64,000 bases of DNA. It comes from Mycobacterium sp. 1164985.4 (GTDB taxonomy: Bacteria; Actinomycetota; Actinomycetes; Mycobacteriales; Mycobacteriaceae). Positions 25,542 through 36,455 of this stretch are shown piece by piece. The notes under the pieces were generated by a model. It was not told where the DNA came from. It saw nothing but the letters and a program-made list of their open reading frames with translations, and searched no databases. Made by a program: the position numbers and the translations under genes. Within the stretch, counting starts at the first letter, position 1; each line of letters begins with the position of its first letter. The stretch covers positions 62,001 through 126,000 of the forward strand of contig NZ_LZMD01000060.1 in NCBI RefSeq assembly GCF_001668575.1. The letters are read 5' to 3'.

Positions 25542-26371
25542 TCATCTTGGCGCGCCGACGTGACGTTGAACAGGTCGAACGCCGTCGAGTGTGGGCCCGA
25601 GAAACCGTGCGGCCAGGGCGGTGAACGCGTCTGGATCGCCCGTCGCCTCGAAGATTCGCCGCACCGGAGGACCGTCGTGCGGGCGCAGCAAATCGAGTTC
25701 GGTGAGCACCTTCAGCAAGTCCTTGGCGGTCTCCTCGGCGCTCGACACCAACGTGACGTTGTCGCCCATTGCCAACTGGATCAGCCCGGACAGCATCGGG
25801 TAATGCGTGCAGCCCAGAACGAGCGTGTCGACCTGTGCGCGCTGAAGCGGTTCCAGGTACCCCTCGGCGAGGCCCAGCACCTGCCGCCCGCTGGTCACGC
25901 CGCGCTCGACGAAGTCGACGAAGCGTGGGCAGGCCACCCCGATCACCTCGGTGTCGCGGGCCGCCGCGAACGCGTCCTGGTAGGCGCCGGACGCGATCGT
26001 CGCCTCGGTGCCGATGACGCCGATCCGGCCGTTGCGGGTGGCGGCGACGGCCCTGCGCACGGCGGGCAGGATCACCTCGACGACGGGCACCGGGGCGTAG
26101 CGTTCGCGGGCGTCGCGCAGGCACGCCGACGACGCCGTGTTGCAGGCGATGACGAGCGCCTTGATCCCGCGCGAAACGAGATCGTCCCCGATCGCCAGCG
26201 CGTGGGCGCGAACTTCCGGGATGGTCAGCGGCCCGTACGGCCCGTTGCCGGTGTCGCCGACATAGACGATGTTCTCGTCGGACAACTGGTCGATGATCGC
26301 GCGGGCGACCGTGAGCCCGCCGACTCCCGAATCGAATATGCCGACGGGCGCGTCCGCAGACACTGCCGGAC

Positions 26372-26375
<4 letters not shown>
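25542..26375 (-). CDS. murI: Glutamate racemase
   Basis: A 277-residue cytoplasmic enzyme making D-glutamate for peptidoglycan. The two catalytic cysteines are Cys78 in ACNTASS and Cys189 in GCTHYP; substrate-binding IFDSGVGG is at 13-20. GTG 26375 overlaps the rhomboid stop (GTGA), and the longer open frame upstream lies in other genes. It is in the conserved operon after the rhomboid gene, as for Rv1338. It appears complete and essential. Confidence 0.96.
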
Positions 26376-28292
<1,917 letters not shown>

Positions 28293-28321
28293 GCGACGAC
28301 TCCTTTGGGGCTCAGGTCTTT

Positions 28322-28735
28322 TCAGTACTGCTCGACGATCTTGACGGGTTCCTCGGTGACGACGCCGTCGACGATGCGGTAGCTCCGCAGTTCGTGTTTC
28401 TCCGGGTCGCGGGTCGACACAAGCACGTAGTGGGCGTCGGGTTCGGATGCGTATGCGATGTCGGTGCGGCTGGGGTACGCCTCGGTCGCGGTGTGCGAGT
28501 GGTAGATGATTATGGGCGCCTCACCTGCGTCTTCCAATGCCCGCCACACCTTGAGCTGTTCCCCCGAGTCGAACCGGTAGAACGTCGGCGACCGCTCCGC
28601 GTTGGTCATCGCGATGAAGCGCTCCGGGCGGTCCGAGCCCTCGGGACCCGCGATCACGCCGCAGGCCTCGTCGGGATGATCGGCGCGGGCGTGGGCGACC
28701 ATGGCGTCGACCAGATCCGCTCGGATGACCAGCAC
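28322..28735 (-). CDS. mec: Mec, CysO-cysteine peptidase (JAMM metalloprotease)
   Basis: A 137-residue zinc peptidase releasing cysteine from the CysO-cysteine adduct. The JAMM motif is complete: Glu23 in DEACG, His79 and His81 in YHSH, Ser89 and Asp92 in YPSRTD, with seven residues between the second His and Ser. GTG 28735 gives the normal N-terminus LVIRADLVDAMV; frame upstream runs into the palindrome at 28756 and is not coding. Together with cysO and cysM it completes the pathway. Confidence 0.94.
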   Translation of the reverse strand: MLVIRADLVDAMVAHARADHPDEACGVIAGPEGSDRPERFIAMTNAERSPTFYRFDSGEQLKVWRALEDAGEAPIIIYHSHTATEAYPSRTDIAYASEPDAHYVLVSTRDPEKHELRSYRIVDGVVTEEPVKIVEQY

Positions 28736-28755
28736 AGCAACTACCCCTTTCTGCA

Positions 28756-28812
28756 CGAAACTGTATTCCAGCAGCGAAACATCGAGTAAACGGCTGCTGG
28801 AATGCAGTTTCG
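28756..28812. repeat. Long imperfect inverted repeat between mec and the P1 peptidase gene
   Basis: A 20-base left arm (28756-28775, beginning CGAAACTG and ending CCAGCAGC) pairs with 28793-28812 with one mismatch, around a 17-base loop. It fills the 80-bp gap inside the operon. A stem this long is rare by chance and suggests a palindromic repeat unit affecting mRNA stability or read-through. Confidence 0.8.
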
Positions 28813-28815
28813 CGA

Positions 28816-29835
28816 TTACTCGAACGCTCCGGGCAACAGGTCCCGGTACGCGGGTATTCCGGCCACCGACGAGGCGGCCAGCACACCGACCATCACCGCG
28901 CGGGCCAGGCAGTCCGCGGCGGCGGCGCCCACCTGAGTGATCAGCGGCACCTCCGGCGACATCGACGCCGGCGTGGTGGGATCGGGAGGCACCTCGACGG
29001 CACCGGTAGCCAGCGCGAAGACGGTGTCCCCGTCGAGCGGCGTGTGACACGGCCGGATGGTGCGTGCCAGCCCGTCGTGCGCGGCGACGGCGACCCGTCG
29101 GCACCCCGCCGGACTCAGCGCGGCGTCGGTGGCGACGACGGCGATGGTCGTGTTGAGCGGGCTGTACTCCTGGTGCCGGTCGGCGTACGCCGCGATCTGG
29201 TCGGCCGGCGGGGCGACCAGACCGAACTCCTCGATCTGGTACGCCAGCCACGGCAGGCCGGTCGCGGTGTCGACCGCATCCCCGGCGGCGTTGACCACCA
29301 CGAGCGCACCGACGGTCGCGCCGCAGTCCAGGACCGTCGACGCGGTGCCCACGCCGCCCTTGAGCACGCCCACACGCGCGCCGGTGCCCGCGCCCACGGT
29401 GCCGAGCGCCACCTCGGTTCCGGCGTTGGCGGCCGCGGCGTACCCGAACTCCGCGGTGGGCCGGCACTGCCATCCGCCGACCGGAAGGTCGAACACCACC
29501 GCGGCGGGCACGATCGGTACCACGCCGCCCTCCAGGGCGACGCCGCGACCCTGTTCCTCGAGCCAGCGCATCACCCCGTCCGCGGCGGCCAGACCGTAGG
29601 CGCTGCCACCGGTCAACACCACGGCGTCGACGTGGCGAACGGAGTTGATCGGGTCGAGCAGATCGGTCTCGCGGGTGCCGGGCGCCCCGCCCCTGCCGTC
29701 GACGCCGCCGACGGTGCCCGGCGGTGTGAGCACGACCGTGGTGCCGCTCGCCCAGCCCGAACCCAGCGTCACGTCAGGGTCGAGGCGATGGTGCTGGCCC
29801 ACCCGGATGCCCGCGACGTCGGTGATCGAACTCAT
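28816..29835 (-). CDS. P1-family (DmpA-like) N-terminal-nucleophile peptidase
   Basis: A 339-residue Ntn-fold aminopeptidase of the DmpA/BapA group (Rv1333 position). VLTGGSAYGLAAADGVMRWL and the autocleavage region SPLNTTIAVVATD are visible; self-cleavage between Asn228 and Thr229 would free the Thr nucleophile. Relatives hydrolyse D-amino-acid amides or beta-peptides. ATG 29835 overlaps the DUF2017 stop (ATGA), supporting that start over the longer frame. It lies upstream of mec in the conserved operon; its physiological substrate is unknown. Confidence 0.88.
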   Translation of the reverse strand: MSSITDVAGIRVGQHHRLDPDVTLGSGWASGTTVVLTPPGTVGGVDGRGGAPGTRETDLLDPINSVRHVDAVVLTGGSAYGLAAADGVMRWLEEQGRGVALEGGVVPIVPAAVVFDLPVGGWQCRPTAEFGYAAAANAGTEVALGTVGAGTGARVGVLKGGVGTASTVLDCGATVGALVVVNAAGDAVDTATGLPWLAYQIEEFGLVAPPADQIAAYADRHQEYSPLNTTIAVVATDAALSPAGCRRVAVAAHDGLARTIRPCHTPLDGDTVFALATGAVEVPPDPTTPASMSPEVPLITQVGAAAADCLARAVMVGVLAASSVAGIPAYRDLLPGAFE

Positions 29836-30416
29836 CTCGACTTCCCCATCAATCCCAGCACCAGATACTCCTGCAGCACGGTCAGCCACTGGTAGACGTC
29901 GAGATGCCCGGCCATCGGATGGTCGGGCGGCAGTTCGTCGGGCCCGTCCGGTGAGATCGCGAGCATGGTGCCCAGGGCCAGGCGCATGTCGTTGACCGCC
30001 GCGGCCCAAGCGTGCGCGTCATCCTCGGTCAACTCGAACTTGCCGCCCTGCACGGGCATGGTATCCAGAAGTGTCTGCGCTGCTTGACGTTTCGCGTCGA
30101 TAATTTCGGGCTCATGCAGGCTTCGCAGTGCGCTGTTGAGGCTCTCGGTGGCATTGGAGCCGGCCGGGTGGTCGCGCTGCGGCCGGTAGAAGTCGGGCAG
30201 CAGACGTTTCATCGTGTCGTCGTCGGGCGGCGTCGAGTTACCGGTGCGCATACCGGTGATCTCTTCGAGTTCATCTGCGGGCGCGGATGATTCGCGCTCC
30301 TCGAGCATCCCCACGACCGAGGTGGCCAGGCTTCGCAACAATGCGGCCTCGTGTGGCGCGATGGCCGACCGGAAGCGTGCGCCATCGGCGGTCTCCACCC
30401 GCTTCCATTTACGCAC
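29832..30416 (-). CDS. DUF2017 protein (Rv1332 type)
   Basis: A 194-residue largely helical cytoplasmic protein; KRVETADGARFRSAIAPHEA at the N-terminus and a C-terminal HLDVYQWLTVLQEYLV typify DUF2017, found beside clpS in actinobacteria. GTG 30416 starts it, 7 bp after clpS. M. tuberculosis annotation calls it a possible regulator, but I see no DNA-binding motif. The clpS linkage hints at a role in regulated proteolysis. Confidence 0.85.
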   Translation of the reverse strand: MRKWKRVETADGARFRSAIAPHEAALLRSLATSVVGMLEERESSAPADELEEITGMRTGNSTPPDDDTMKRLLPDFYRPQRDHPAGSNATESLNSALRSLHEPEIIDAKRQAAQTLLDTMPVQGGKFELTEDDAHAWAAAVNDMRLALGTMLAISPDGPDELPPDHPMAGHLDVYQWLTVLQEYLVLGLMGKSR

Positions 30417-30423
30417 TTGTCTG

Positions 30424-30738
30424 TCAGCGGTCCTGCTGCATGGTCGCCCACAACCCGGCGGCGTGGAGCTTGGACACGTCGACCTCCATCGCCTCGCGGC
30501 TGCCCGCCGAGACCACCGCCTTGCCCTCGTTGTGCACCTGAAGCATCAATTTGGTCGCGTGCGCTTCGGGGTAGCCGAACAGCTTCTGGAAGACGTAGGT
30601 CACGTAGGTCATCAGGTTCACCGGGTCGTCCCACACGATGGTCACCCACGGAGTGTCGGTGGCGGCGTCTTCCGTCGCGACGGACTTGACGCCCCGCTCC
30701 TCGCGAGTCCCCGGTCGAGCCTTCGCCGGCGTAACCAT
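30424..30738 (-). CDS. clpS: ClpS adaptor protein
   Basis: A 104-residue ClpS that delivers N-degron substrates to ClpC1/ClpP. The core [20 protein letters not shown] and the later HNEGKAVV match the N-degron pocket and Clp-binding residues; the first 28 residues form the flexible extension. ATG 30738 fits usual length. First gene of the conserved minus-strand operon, divergent from pncB across 46 bp. Confidence 0.94.
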   Translation of the reverse strand: MVTPAKARPGTREERGVKSVATEDAATDTPWVTIVWDDPVNLMTYVTYVFQKLFGYPEAHATKLMLQVHNEGKAVVSAGSREAMEVDVSKLHAAGLWATMQQDR

Positions 30739-30784
30739 GTTGTTCAGGATAGCCAACGCATAACCGGCACTTCGAGCTACTACG

Positions 30785-32101
30785 GTGACACCTGTGACCG
30801 CCGCATCCCCGGCCCTGCTCACCGACAAGTATGAGCTGACGATGCTCGCGGCCGCCCTGCGCGACGGCACCGCGCACCGACGCACGACCTTCGAGCTCTT
30901 CGCGCGCCGACTGCCCGAAGGGCGTCGCTACGGCGTCGTGGCAGGGACCGCACGGTTTGTTGATGCTTTGGCGCAGTTCGAATTCGACGATGCGACGCTC
31001 TCGGCGCTCGCGGACTTCCTCGACGAGAAGACACTCGCCTATCTGGCCGACTACCGGTTCGGAGGAGATGTCGACGGATACGCCGAGGGCGAGCTGTACT
31101 TCCCGGGCTCGCCGGTGCTCTCGGTGCACGGCACGTTCGGCGAATGTGTCGTGTTGGAGACCCTGGCGTTGTCGATCTTCAACCACGACACCGCGATCGC
31201 CTCCGCCGCCGCCCGCATGGTCAGCGCGGCCCAGGGAAGCCCACTGATCGAGATGGGCTCGCGGCGCACCCACGAACGAGCCGCCGTCGCCGCGGCCCGC
31301 GCCGCCTACCTCGCAGGTTTCGCCGGATCGTCCAACCTGGCGGCCCAACGCGACTACGGCGTTCCGGCGCTGGGCACCAGCGCGCACGCGTTCACGCTGC
31401 TGCACACCACCCCCGACGGCCCCGACGAACGGGCCGCCTTCCGCGCGCAGGTCGACGCACTCGGGGCGGGTACGACGCTGCTCGTCGACACCTACGACAT
31501 CACCGAGGGGGTGGCGGCGGCCGTCGACGTCGCCGGTCCGGAACTCGGTGCGGTGCGCATCGATTCCGGTGATCTGGGGGTGCTGGCGCGTCAGGTTCGC
31601 ACGCAGCTCGACGACCTCGGCGCCACCAAGACGCAGATCGTCGTGTCGGGAGATCTCGATGAGTTCGCGATCGCCGCGTTGCGCGCCGAACCCGTCGACA
31701 TCTATGGCGTTGGAACGTCGCTCGTCACCGGTTCCGGCGCTCCCACCGCGGGCATGGTCTACAAGTTGGCCGAGGTGGACGGTCTGCCGGTGGAGAAACG
31801 CAGCAGCCACAAACAGTCGCACGGCGGTCGCAAACAGGCGATGCGGCTGGCGAAGAAGACCGGCACGATCGTCGAGGAGGTCGTCTACCCCTTCGGCCGC
31901 CCGCCCGCCGACACCGACGGGCTCACCTCGCGACCGCTGACGGTGCCCTTGGTGGAGCGCGGCGAACCCGTAGGTGAACCGTCCCTCGATGCGGCCCGCG
32001 ACCGGGTCCGCGCCGGCCTGACGAGCCTTCCCTGGGACGGGTTGAAACTGTCGCGTGGCGAGCCGGCGGTGCCGACGCGGCTGATCCCGCCCGGCGCGTA
32101 G
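30785..32101 (+). CDS. pncB: Nicotinate phosphoribosyltransferase
   Basis: A 438-residue enzyme of the Preiss-Handler NAD salvage pathway. [16 protein letters not shown] at the N-terminus, [20 protein letters not shown] and the PRPP/phosphate-binding [12 protein letters not shown] are typical, and SSHKQSHGG lies near the C-terminus. GTG 30785 or GTG 30794 starts it. M. tuberculosis has two copies; the position next to clpS and dinG corresponds to pncB1 (Rv1330c). The protein is complete. Confidence 0.94.
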   Translation: MTPVTAASPALLTDKYELTMLAAALRDGTAHRRTTFELFARRLPEGRRYGVVAGTARFVDALAQFEFDDATLSALADFLDEKTLAYLADYRFGGDVDGYAEGELYFPGSPVLSVHGTFGECVVLETLALSIFNHDTAIASAAARMVSAAQGSPLIEMGSRRTHERAAVAAARAAYLAGFAGSSNLAAQRDYGVPALGTSAHAFTLLHTTPDGPDERAAFRAQVDALGAGTTLLVDTYDITEGVAAAVDVAGPELGAVRIDSGDLGVLARQVRTQLDDLGATKTQIVVSGDLDEFAIAALRAEPVDIYGVGTSLVTGSGAPTAGMVYKLAEVDGLPVEKRSSHKQSHGGRKQAMRLAKKTGTIVEEVVYPFGRPPADTDGLTSRPLTVPLVERGEPVGEPSLDAARDRVRAGLTSLPWDGLKLSRGEPAVPTRLIPPGA

Positions 32102-32108
32102 GGGGGTC

Positions 32109-34115
32109 ATCACGTCAGACACGCCGGACATCACCGAACTACTGGCCACAGCCGTCGCGGGTCTGGGCGGCCGCGAACGCGAAGGCCAGATCGAGATGGC
32201 CAAGGCCGTCGCCAACGCCTTCGACACCGGCGAGCACTTGGCCGTTCAAGCCGGGACCGGAACCGGGAAATCGCTGGCCTACCTGGTGCCCGCGATCGCA
32301 CGCGCGGTCGACGCCGACGAACCGATCGTGGTGTCGACCGCGACCATCGCGCTGCAACGCCAACTCGTCGACCGCGACCTACCGCGGCTGGCCGAGTCGC
32401 TGTCCCACGCGCTGCCCCGCGCCCCGGAGTTCGCGCTATTGAAGGGCCGCGCAAATTACCTGTGCCTGAACAAGATCCACAACGGGACCGCCACTGAGCC
32501 CGAGGACCGCCCGCAGGAGGAGCTGTTCGAACCCGTGGCCAGCAGCGCCCTGGGCCGCGACGTCAAGCGACTCATCGCCTGGTCTTCGGACACCGAGACC
32601 GGCGACCGTGACGAGTTGACACCCGGTGTCGGAGACCGGTCCTGGTCTCAGGTCAGCGTGTCGGCGCGCGAATGCATCGGCGTGGCGCGCTGCCCGTTCG
32701 GCACTGACTGCTTCGCTGAGAAAGCTCGGGAGAAAGCCGGCCACGCTGATGTCGTCGTGACCAACCATGCGCTCCTGGCCATCGACGCGATCTCCGATGC
32801 CGCGGTGCTTCCCGAGCACCACCTGCTCGTCGTCGACGAGGCGCACGAGTTGGTCGACCGGGTGACGTCGGTGGCCACCGGCGAGCTGTCGGCGACGTCG
32901 CTCGGCGTCGCCCACCGCCGGGCCGCGCGCCTGATCGACGAGGAGCTCTCCCAGCGGTTGGAGGCGGCGACGGCGACGCTGTCGTCGGCCATCCACGACA
33001 CCGAACCGGGCCGCATCGACGTGCTCGACGACGAATTGGCGACCTACCTGACCGCGGTGCGGGACGCCGCGCATCGGGCCCGCTCGGCGATCGACACCGC
33101 GCCCAGCGACCCGGCGGCCGCCTCCGCGCGGACCGAAGCCGTGACGGCGTTGACCGACATCGGCGACACCGCCTCGCGCATCATCGACTCCTTCGTCCCG
33201 GCCATCCCCGACCGCACGGACGTGGTGTGGATCGAACGCGAGGAGACGCGCGGGTCCGTGCGGACGGTCTTGCGGGTCGCGCCGCTTTCGGTGTCAGGGT
33301 TGTTGCGCGCCAGGCTCTTTGAGAACGCGACGACCGTGCTGACATCGGCGACGTTGACCATCGGCGGCACGTTCGACGCGATGGCCTCGGCGTGGGGGTT
33401 GAAAGGTGAGGACGCCCCGTGTTCGACGCCGCCGCCAGAGCGGCTCCGGTGGCGGGGCATCGACGTCGGATCGCCGTTCGAGCACGCGAAGTCCGGGATC
33501 CTCTACGTCGCAGCGCATCTGCCGCCGCCGGGACGCGACGGCACGGGATCGGCGGAACAACTCGACGAGATCGCCGGCCTGATCGCCGCGGCCGGCGGTC
33601 GGACGCTTGGGTTGTTCTCCTCGATGCGCGCGGCCAAGGCCGCCGCCGAGATCATGCGCGACCGTCTCGACACCCCGGTGCTGTGCCAGGGCGAGGACAC
33701 CACATCGGCGTTGGTGAAGCGGTTCGCCGACGACCCGGAGACGTCGCTGTTCGGCACGTTGTCGCTGTGGCAGGGCGTCGACGTGCCCGGTCCGTCGCTG
33801 TCGCTCGTGCTCATCGACCGCATTCCGTTCCCCCGCCCCGACGACCCGCTGCTGACGGCCCGGCAGCGGGCGGTGGCCGCCCGCGGGGGCAACGGATTTA
33901 TGGCCGTCGCGGCCAGCCATGCCGCGCTGCTGTTGGCACAAGGGGCGGGACGACTGCTGCGCACCGTCGACGATCGCGGTGTGGTCGCCGTGCTGGATTC
34001 CCGGATAGCCACCGCCCGCTACGGCGGATTCCTGCGGGCCTCGCTGCCGCCGTTCTGGGCGACGACCGACTCGCACCGCGTCCGGGCCGCGCTCGAACGT
34101 CTACGCGCGGGCTGA
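32109..34115 (+). CDS. dinG: DinG-family DEAH Fe-S helicase
   Basis: A superfamily 2 XPD-like 5'-3' helicase acting on damaged or structured DNA. About 668 residues with Walker A QAGTGTGKS (49-55), four Fe-S cysteines (YLC, REC, ARC, TDC), Walker B VVDEAH and late motif QGAGRLLR. No ATG/GTG/TTG exists in frame before ATG 32196, which would cut the segment RREGQIEM-type Q-motif region (GREREGQIEM) ahead of Walker A. ATC 32109 follows AGGGGGG and gives the expected N-terminus, so a rare ATC start is proposed. Confidence 0.92.
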   Translation: MTSDTPDITELLATAVAGLGGREREGQIEMAKAVANAFDTGEHLAVQAGTGTGKSLAYLVPAIARAVDADEPIVVSTATIALQRQLVDRDLPRLAESLSHALPRAPEFALLKGRANYLCLNKIHNGTATEPEDRPQEELFEPVASSALGRDVKRLIAWSSDTETGDRDELTPGVGDRSWSQVSVSARECIGVARCPFGTDCFAEKAREKAGHADVVVTNHALLAIDAISDAAVLPEHHLLVVDEAHELVDRVTSVATGELSATSLGVAHRRAARLIDEELSQRLEAATATLSSAIHDTEPGRIDVLDDELATYLTAVRDAAHRARSAIDTAPSDPAAASARTEAVTALTDIGDTASRIIDSFVPAIPDRTDVVWIEREETRGSVRTVLRVAPLSVSGLLRARLFENATTVLTSATLTIGGTFDAMASAWGLKGEDAPCSTPPPERLRWRGIDVGSPFEHAKSGILYVAAHLPPPGRDGTGSAEQLDEIAGLIAAAGGRTLGLFSSMRAAKAAAEIMRDRLDTPVLCQGEDTTSALVKRFADDPETSLFGTLSLWQGVDVPGPSLSLVLIDRIPFPRPDDPLLTARQRAVAARGGNGFMAVAASHAALLLAQGAGRLLRTVDDRGVVAVLDSRIATARYGGFLRASLPPFWATTDSHRVRAALERLRAG

Positions 34116-34184
34116 TTCTTTCTTATTCTGTCAAACGCTTCATTGTGCGCGCCCCAGGCCGCCTCGACGCGAAAGGCGGCGTCC

Positions 34185-35615
34185 ATGAAACCAGTCCGCG
34201 CCGTGGCGGTGTTCTCGGCGGTGCTTGTGATGGCCGGGTGCACGACCACGCTACGGGGCGAACCCGTTTCGGTGTTCAGCGATCCGTTCCGCGTCGCGGG
34301 CATGCCGGCGACCGACGGCCCCACCGGTTTACGGCCGGACGCACGCGGCCCGTCACGCGTGGTGGTGGGCACCGACGGCAGCGAGATCGACGAGCTCGGC
34401 CGCCAGGCGATCAGCGACATCGAGGAATTCTGGGAAGGCGCCTACGGCAGCGCCTTCGACGGCCAGTTCGAGCCGGTCGATCGCGTCTACTCCTGGGACG
34501 CCAACGGATTCGACAGCACCGGATTCTGCGACACCGACACCTATGGTCTGGTCAACGCCGGCTACTGCAACACCGACAACACGATCGGATGGGATCGCGG
34601 CGAACTTCTTCCGAGCCTGCGGCAGGAGTTCGGCGACATGGGCGTGACGATGGTGCTCGCCCACGAGTACGGGCACGCGGTGCAGAAGCTGGCAGGCCTG
34701 GCCAATGACGACACCCCGACTCTGGTCTCCGAACAACAGGCCGATTGCCTCGCGGGTGGCTACATGCGCTGGGTCGCCGAAGGCGACTCGCCGCGCTTCA
34801 CACTGTCGACAGGCGACGGGCTCAACAACGTGTTGGCGGCCGTCATCGCTTTCCGCGATCCGCTGCTGAGCGAGGACGACCCTGAAGTGGGTGTCGACGA
34901 ACACGGTTCGGCGTTCGAACGCCTATCGGCCTTCCAGTTCGGCTTCACCGACGGGCCCTCGGCGTGTGCGAGCATCGACATGCGCGAGATCGGCCAGCGC
35001 CGAGGCAATCTGCCGGTGCTGCTGGAAGAGGACGAGACCGGCGAGTGGCCCGTCTCCGAAGAGTCGGTGCGATCGGTCATGGACGCGATGGGCATCCTCT
35101 TCAAACCCGCGAACCCGCCGCAGCTCAGCTTCGAACGCGCCGAGTGCACCGACGCGCGGCCGAGCCCGCCGGTGTCCTACTGTCCGGCCACGAACACGAT
35201 CGCGGTCGATCTCGATGAGCTCGCAGAGATGGGCGCCCAGCCCGACATCGAGGATCCGGTCGGCCTGGCCAGCGGCGACAACACCGCCTACTCGGTGCTG
35301 GTGTCGCGCTACATGCAGGCGATTCAGAACGAACACGGCGGCGTCGCACTGGACAACGCCGAGGCCGCGCTGCGCACGGCGTGCCTGACCGGGGTGGCGA
35401 CCACCAAACTGTCCAAGAGCGTGACAACCCCTGACGGCAACACCGTGGCGCTCACGGCCGGCGACGTCGACGAGGCCGTGTCGGGCATCCTCACCAACGG
35501 CTTGGTGGCCAGCGATGTCAACGGTGAATCGGTGCCGTCGGGGTTCTCCCGCATCGACGCCTTCCGCGTCGGTGTCCTGGGCGACACCGAACGCTGCTTC
35601 AAACGCTTCGACTAG
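34185..35615 (+). CDS. Lipoprotein zinc metalloprotease (LpqM-like)
   Basis: A 476-residue exported lipoprotein: signal peptide with lipobox VMAGC (lipid Cys19), then a gluzincin-like core HEYGH (His160, Glu161, His164) with third ligand Glu183 in SEQQADC. Paired cysteines in the mature part (FCDTDTYG and YCNTD; SYCPA) suggest disulphides outside the membrane. It resembles mycobacterial metalloprotease lipoproteins such as LpqM, linked to conjugal DNA transfer in M. smegmatis, but orthology was not tested. It is inserted after dinG relative to M. tuberculosis. Confidence 0.85.
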   Translation: MKPVRAVAVFSAVLVMAGCTTTLRGEPVSVFSDPFRVAGMPATDGPTGLRPDARGPSRVVVGTDGSEIDELGRQAISDIEEFWEGAYGSAFDGQFEPVDRVYSWDANGFDSTGFCDTDTYGLVNAGYCNTDNTIGWDRGELLPSLRQEFGDMGVTMVLAHEYGHAVQKLAGLANDDTPTLVSEQQADCLAGGYMRWVAEGDSPRFTLSTGDGLNNVLAAVIAFRDPLLSEDDPEVGVDEHGSAFERLSAFQFGFTDGPSACASIDMREIGQRRGNLPVLLEEDETGEWPVSEESVRSVMDAMGILFKPANPPQLSFERAECTDARPSPPVSYCPATNTIAVDLDELAEMGAQPDIEDPVGLASGDNTAYSVLVSRYMQAIQNEHGGVALDNAEAALRTACLTGVATTKLSKSVTTPDGNTVALTAGDVDEAVSGILTNGLVASDVNGESVPSGFSRIDAFRVGVLGDTERCFKRFD

Positions 35616-35622
35616 GCGGCAC

Positions 35623-36363
35623 TCAGATCTTTTTGGTCACGCCGTACCAGGCCAGCACCGCGTCGGACTGGTCGGTGGAGTGCACCAGATAGGCGTAGGA
35701 CCGGATGAACGACTCGCCGACGCAGCCGTCGATCTTCACCCGAAAACCGCTGACCATCACCCACGGGTCGGTGCCGGTGAACTCCTTCTTCGTCACCGGA
35801 ACCACGTTCACCAGGCCCGGCTTGAGGCCGACGGTGATGCCGCCGCCGAAGTTGTTGCCGAGGCTCGGCAGGATTCCGAAGTCTGAACCCTGAGCGACGG
35901 TGAGGCCGAGCAAGCCGATCGACGGGTTGATACCGGCGGTGCCGGTCAGCGAGACACCGTTCGACGTGCTCATGTCGATGCCGCAACCGATTTCGTAGCC
36001 GACCTCGAGCGTGCCCTGGGGCGCTTCACCGTCTTCCGAGCCGACCAGCGACCCCTGGTACGTGCCGCCGACGACGTACTCGCGGGACGACAGGGCGGTC
36101 GTCAGCGGCGGTATCGGCGCCTGCGTCTCCTCTCTGGCCGACAACGTCAACGTCCACCCGTTCGGGGTGTCGGTCACCGCGGGCGGCGTCGACTCGACGG
36201 CCCCGTCGGGCGGAGGCGGAGGCGGTGCACCCTCGGCGGGCACCTCGGCGACGACCGGCTCGACCTCCGGATCGGCCGAGGCGGGTGCAACCCCCAAAGT
36301 GCCCAGGACACCCGCGACCGCGACCAGCGTCATACCTCGTCGCACCACAATTCCAACCGCCAC
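35623..36363 (-). CDS. MspA-family porin-like exported protein
   Basis: A 246-residue protein with a signal peptide (cleavage near APASA/DPE), a Pro/Glu-rich spacer with a PPPPPP run at about 48-53, then an MspA-type beta domain: GWTLTLSAREE, YVVGGTYQGSL, LEVGYEIGCGIDMS and IRSYAYLVHS. MspA forms octameric outer-membrane channels in fast-growing mycobacteria. The Pro-rich N-terminal extension and two cysteines are unlike MspA itself, so a divergent porin or porin-like protein is meant. GTG 36363 or ATG 36333 could start it. It converges with the metalloprotease gene, 7 bp apart. Confidence 0.85.
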   Translation of the reverse strand: MAVGIVVRRGMTLVAVAGVLGTLGVAPASADPEVEPVVAEVPAEGAPPPPPPDGAVESTPPAVTDTPNGWTLTLSAREETQAPIPPLTTALSSREYVVGGTYQGSLVGSEDGEAPQGTLEVGYEIGCGIDMSTSNGVSLTGTAGINPSIGLLGLTVAQGSDFGILPSLGNNFGGGITVGLKPGLVNVVPVTKKEFTGTDPWVMVSGFRVKIDGCVGESFIRSYAYLVHSTDQSDAVLAWYGVTKKI

Positions 36364-36455
36364 TGCCCACCCTCCATCGTTAGCAACGCTTCGGAACCTA
36401 CCGCGCGAGATGTGAGCCGCGGGCGGATGCTCCCAGAATCGGTCCGATCACCCGG

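Noticed and set aside
30209..32227. 672-codon minus-strand frame opposite pncB
   Set aside because: Low-complexity composition antisense to a conserved enzyme; clpS and DUF2017 are encoded in other frames at its end.
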